This document shows, piece after piece, positions 59,701 through 64,000 of a stretch of 64,000 nt of DNA. Origin of the DNA: Dichotomocladium elegans (Eukaryota; Mucoromycota; Mucoromycetes; Mucorales; Lichtheimiaceae); contig JAIXMN010000001.1 of assembly GCA_025716815.1 (NCBI GenBank), positions 992,001-1,056,000 of the forward strand, read 5' to 3'. Each line of letters starts with the position of its first letter. Position 1 is the first letter of the stretch. The notes beneath the pieces were generated by a model, which was not told the DNA's origin, ran no database searches, and saw only the letters and a program-made list of their open reading frames with translations. A program made the translations under genes and the position numbers.

Positions 59701-61239
59701 AAGAGAGAAACCACCCAAAGATAACTGCTAAAACAAATTTGGTAACGATCACGCCGAGAATAACAATCAGCGAGACATACAGCACAATCTGCGAAGCCAT
59801 GCAACCAATGTTTAACGTATCCAAGGAGCCGACCTTGATGATTGCCGATAAGCATTTTGCTTCTTCCTCCCAGCCGTTTTTTCGTCTGCTGATGGTTTTA
59901 GATATGTCCATCCCGGCGAAAGAGGACTCACCGTGGAGGATAGCCTCGATAAGTCCGCCTTGAGGATATCCAAAATGATTCGTAGGCAAGGATCTCAGGA
60001 GATTTAGATTTAGTACGTCACTGTAGTTAAGAGTAACCAAATTCGGAACCAGTGAGTGGTTGACCAAAACAGCGCTTGATTGCATTTACCCGTTGTACAC
60101 CGTGAGATGACTCGTTGCATTGATCATGTTCCAATTGTAATACACCCGTGCAGCTTTATCGAACCCACCCGATGACTTTGGTACGCCCACTGTCTGAAAA
60201 CTAGAATAGACGGAATTGCTCGCAGACGAAGTATGGCATGACGTCTTATTGGTATACGTATTGGGGTCGGGCATAACTGTGCTGTTTGGATTGAAGAGCT
60301 GGCAAGGAAAATAGATTCCCTGTGTGGCGCTGCTGGTCTTGGCGGTGAGTATAGATCCACAGACGCTTGTGGTGTCCGCTTGAAAGAGAAGGGATGCATC
60401 CATACCACCTCCATTAACGGGCGGATAAAGTATATTCGTTTTCTCGCTCGTGATGGCGGGGATGGCAGGATGGCCATCCCAATCGGCAAGCATGTAAGCC
60501 CATCCATGAATAATCAGATAGCCCATACTCACTTCGCCACCGCTGACGCTGAGTGGAGGCGTCGGGCAGACAGCCTGAGTGAACCCAAAAGTCAGAAAAC
60601 CTACAAAGCCCATCACCAGCAAGATGAACGAAAGAAGGCCGATCTTTTCACGCCATGCCATTTGGGCCGGGCCAGGCAGAATACCTGTATAAAGTGTGAA
60701 TTTCTTTTACAGTGTGGCGGCGATGTGATAGCTGGTGGAGGAAAGAGAGATGAAATCAACAAACCAAACAGCGTCAAAAGTTGTGAAGGAACACAGCATG
60801 TTAAAGCTTGGCAATATAGAATCCAAAAATTGTGAGGACCCGCCCAAAATCGGTTTGTTGGAGGGGTCTCAGTATGGACAGCTCCTTCGTAACCTGCTGG
60901 TGTCGTGATATAATGACACCGCTGTTTATGTCGACTACCACTGTTGCGAGCATCTTCGACATCATCCGGTTTCTCTTCACGCCCTAAGATGCTCTTTCCG
61001 CGCCGCACCATTTGAACTTGGTGCCGCGCTCGCTCGACTTCTATTGGCAAATTTCCCGTTGTACTTGGAGCGATGACGCCGCTAGACGTCGTCGCGGCAT
61101 GCTGGCGATAATGATATTGTCTATGGTTTGCACCGATCCGTTCTCGTTCTGGTCGGACTAACGATCGTTGTCGCCTCGGCCCCGTGTTGCGGCGCGCAAG
61201 CTGCGGCATGTACGTAACATTCGATCCACTAGGTTCCAT
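56792..61239 (-). CDS. Chitin synthase, Chs3/class IV type
   Basis: Plasma-membrane processive glycosyltransferase (GT2) that makes chitin from UDP-GlcNAc. Six exons (61239-60765, 60684-60090, 60020-59460, 59388-58457, 58364-58073, 58001-56792) give 1354 residues. The N-terminal ~180 residues are basic and soluble, then come helices around [20 protein letters not shown], a long luminal loop, and a second membrane segment ([20 protein letters not shown]). The catalytic part holds [10 protein letters not shown], the metal-binding [27 protein letters not shown], the base region [12 protein letters not shown], and the processivity motif [13 protein letters not shown]. Several C-terminal helices follow, then the class-typical [10 protein letters not shown] and a ~250-residue Pro/Ser/Thr-rich tail. 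No myosin motor is fused. Chs4-like activators are not seen nearby. Confidence 0.95.
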
Positions 61240-64000
61240 ATGTATGTGTGTCTGGTTCCTCGTTTAATCAGGTCTAAATGGTCGTGTATACGGACGCAAG
61301 ACAAGAAAATTCGTAAAGTGGACAGAATATTGAAGATGTATATACAGCAACAAAAAAAAGGATGATGAATTGGGGGAGGAAGAAAGCCGAAAAATCACAT
61401 AGCACTAAAGCCTTTGGTTGTTGTACACAGCTCTGCTCTCATGACATCAAACATTGTAGGCGCCTCTTCTCTCTATACTGGCTAGATGTACCTACCAAAT
61501 AGGTTATAGAGCGCGCGATCTATTCCAATCCTTTGTCTTTTTCACGCTAGAAGACTATGTTTCATAGACAACGAGCCGACGTACATCGTCTTTCCGTGGT
61601 TACTTCTTTCTCTTGCTAATCACAGAAAACATATTCATGGTGCACTCTTTGTTTGTGTACCGTGTGACGCGACAGAAAAACAAAAAATCTCTTTTTTTCG
61701 TAAAAAAAGAAAAAGAAGAAAAAAGAAAGAGGTATTTAGTCTTCCATGCTAATGATAATACGTATCTGTTCCGCGCTGAGTTCGTCTAACCCATGATTTT
61801 TCTTGATGAGACGCTAAAAGGCCACTATAGGCCTATTCGGCGTGTGATACCAAAACGATGAAGGTATTCCTGGGACAACAGCTAAGAATTAGAGATTGTG
61901 CGATGGCTGCCGACAACACAGGACGACAGGCCTTTCGATATATTTTCATTTCTTACTCATCGCTATTGATCTCATACGCATAATATGATGTGGGTACTGT
62001 GATCGAATGATGTGACTTTCAGATTGCTGACTGATGTTGCAGGTAATTGTTATCTCCTGCTATCATGCATCCTTACTATCTTCTTTCCCGGAATCACCAA
62101 GAACGACCATGGGCGATCGAGTTACGACCTTTAAAGTGTTTGTATCAGAATAGAACTTTGTAGAAGGTGAGCTATGTTTATGCTATACAACACACTACGA
62201 ACCCTGTATTGAACAGCTCCAATTACCCATATGGTATCTTGAGTTCTGGCGTGTGTTATTTTTGTGGCACCGTCGTAAATTGTGTACCTGATTGTACTTA
62301 CTGGCAAACGAAGATATGCAGAAAAGGAAAGGCCTATTTTTCAAATTTTAAGATTTCCACTGAAACAGAAGGATTTTGTAATCATGGTTGTGGGTGAGAG
62401 TACACATTAATGACTCTATAAGCGAAGGATAACTGTGATCTCTGTGACTACTGCATCCAAAGGAGAGGCGGTTTGATACTAACCATATCGGGTGACTGCT
62501 GGCACTGGTTAATAAATACATGCATATGCATGTCATTGCCAGTAATAAGATCATATACTAGCGAGCCCTCCCATTGCCCGCCGCTTATCTTATCGGCGCA
62601 AAATGCTAGCTATTTCTCAACAAGTTGGATTAAATTTACCGCTATTGTCTTAACGTATCTTCTTGCTCGTTGACAGTGGTTAATTGTGATATAGACTTCT
62701 TGGCTTCTTCAAGTAGCAAGTTAGATTCATTTTGTTCCGATGAGCTGAAAGTGCTTACTGCTGCTGCAATTCATCTAGGGGCAACTCTCTTTGTAGCTGA
62801 TCTCTATGCAAGGAGCATGATCTCAAAAAGATAGGCGGCTCTGTTTGGAATTTCTCGAAGGACGGTTCTTTTAAATGCGCATTTTTAATCGCAAGAGTGG
62901 CCCTGACAGATGTCTCTGTTCTTACATATAATAGATTAGTTTCTCTAGAATTCCATTATCGCCTTCTGGTTCAAGATGTGCACGCTTGCATCGATTCATT
63001 TAATGACGTTTTTTCTGCTTACCGACCGTCAATTATAACGTCCACCAAAGAGAGCTACCCAAAACATGGAACTCTGCCCTACCACCTTAGTTGAGTTACA
63101 AAGTCAGATTCATGCGCCTTTGCTTCTGTTCTCGATAGAGTAAAGAATGAAAAGAGACGCTAAATTACTAGAAAGAAGTATCTATACTGTAATTAGATCT
63201 CCCTTAATCGATAAGCAAAGATCTCTTAATCATACCGCATTTCCCAAAATCAGTCGCATGCTACCCAGTTCAGAAGCTGTCGGATGACATCGATAGAAGT
63301 CGCTTTTGTCAAGAAATCTTTGCGCAAGCAACTAATCAGATGTCGCATACAAGAAAATAAAATATCGCTTGAAAAGCTCGGTAAAGTCTTATCAACAGAT
63401 CAACTGTTGTGAATGTTGTGTTCAGAAAAGATAGGGAATTGTCGAGAAAAGAGAGCAATCCTCCTCTATCGCCACTTCATCAAGGCCAAGATGTGACGAT
63501 TATTCAAATCTTTTAGTCACCCTTAGTCCAGATCTGTTAAAAAGTACAAAGCCGATAGTAGAGCATGCTCGTTCTTGTTTTATCTCTAGCATACGCACAT
63601 CTTACATATGAACTGGAGCAAACAGTTGAATCAAAAGACTTATATCACGAAGAAATTAAACGTATGCGATCGACAGTCGTACCCTGCTTTCTATATATAC
63701 TGAACAGTTGAGAAATCTGCTTTTTTGTTGAACTCCAGCTTGACCCTCTCTTCCATGTCTTCATCCGATATGATCGATACCATACTGATTTGTTTTATTG
63801 TAACCTAACATCAATTCTCCGTTGAAAAATGACCAGTCGTATCCGTATTTCATTAGGAGTCCTTGAACACTCTTTCACTTATTCTTTCTGTTGTTGCCAT
63901 TCTCTCGCCTGGTGCTCTGGCTGTTGCCACAATGCCACTTGGTGTGCTAGCATCTCTGTCTTCAGTTGACTAATGAATGCCAATCCATCGGTGCGATATA
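61240..64000. other. AT-rich gene-free end of the window
   Basis: Includes the chitin synthase promoter (61,240-61,800) and about 2 kb with only short open frames and no domain I recognise. A purine run lies at 61,675-61,733. The last 200 bases match the dispersed sequence at 53.6 kb. Confidence 0.45.
63815..63855 (-). repeat. Dispersed sequence, third fragment
   Basis: Plus-strand TGACCAGTCGTATCCGTATT corresponds to TGACCAATCGTACCCGTACT at 53,628. On the minus strand both read KYGYDWS followed by F or I and an aromatic residue. The open frame continues only a little further. Confidence 0.45.

Overview
The window is nuclear DNA of a filamentous fungus. Nearly every gene is split by short GT-AG introns of roughly 50-110 bases, and the set includes a chitin synthase, an F-BAR/RhoGAP protein, a fungal ADAM protease and clustered P450s. 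Intron style, TATA-proximal starts and the tandem P450s suggest an early-diverging (Mucoromycota-like) fungus, but that placement is inference. I saw no tRNA, rRNA, CRISPR array or virus-like gene. Almost all gene models below were joined by hand with phase kept through every splice site.

Layout. 1.7-3.5 kb: vacuolar-type amino acid transporter (minus). 6.5-8.1 kb: a mitochondrial PDK/BCKDK-family protein whose ATP-binding signature is lost (plus). 8.9-13.1 kb: two decayed Tc1/mariner-like copies in the same orientation. 13.8-17.2 kb: 21-exon peroxisomal ABCD half-transporter. 17.5-20.0 kb: F-BAR plus RhoGAP protein. 20.8-21.5 kb: small PH-domain protein. 22.0-22.7 kb: eIF5A (minus). 24.1-35.5 kb: tandem cytochrome P450 array with three intact genes and one pseudogene, colonised by a DDE transposase relic and a PIF/Harbinger relic. 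36.6-37.6 kb: Alr4036-type FMN-binding oxidase-like protein (minus). 38.6-40.2 kb: casein kinase 1. 41.2-43.2 kb: ketopantoate reductase with a one-base frameshift, and a decayed tandem copy. 44.0-48.0 kb: SF3B3/Rse1 splicing factor. 48.3-49.1 kb: NPC2/ML-domain lipid-binding protein with a 5-nt microexon. 49.7-53.0 kb: ADAM metalloprotease with disintegrin-like region and one membrane segment. 54.4-56.5 kb: dihydroxyacetone kinase. 56.8-61.2 kb: large chitin synthase of the Chs3/class IV type.

The genes do not form one pathway. Most are housekeeping or cell-surface functions (splicing, translation, chitin, lipid handling, signalling). The accessory part is the P450 array: the paralogs share exon layout, one has an extra intron, one is broken by a transposon, and the spacers are made of transposon debris. 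The most unusual signals are the PDK-fold protein without catalytic residues, the 5-nt exon, the homopolymer frameshift in an otherwise well-kept gene beside its dead duplicate, and an unnamed dispersed sequence shared by the 13.2, 53.6 and 63.8 kb regions.
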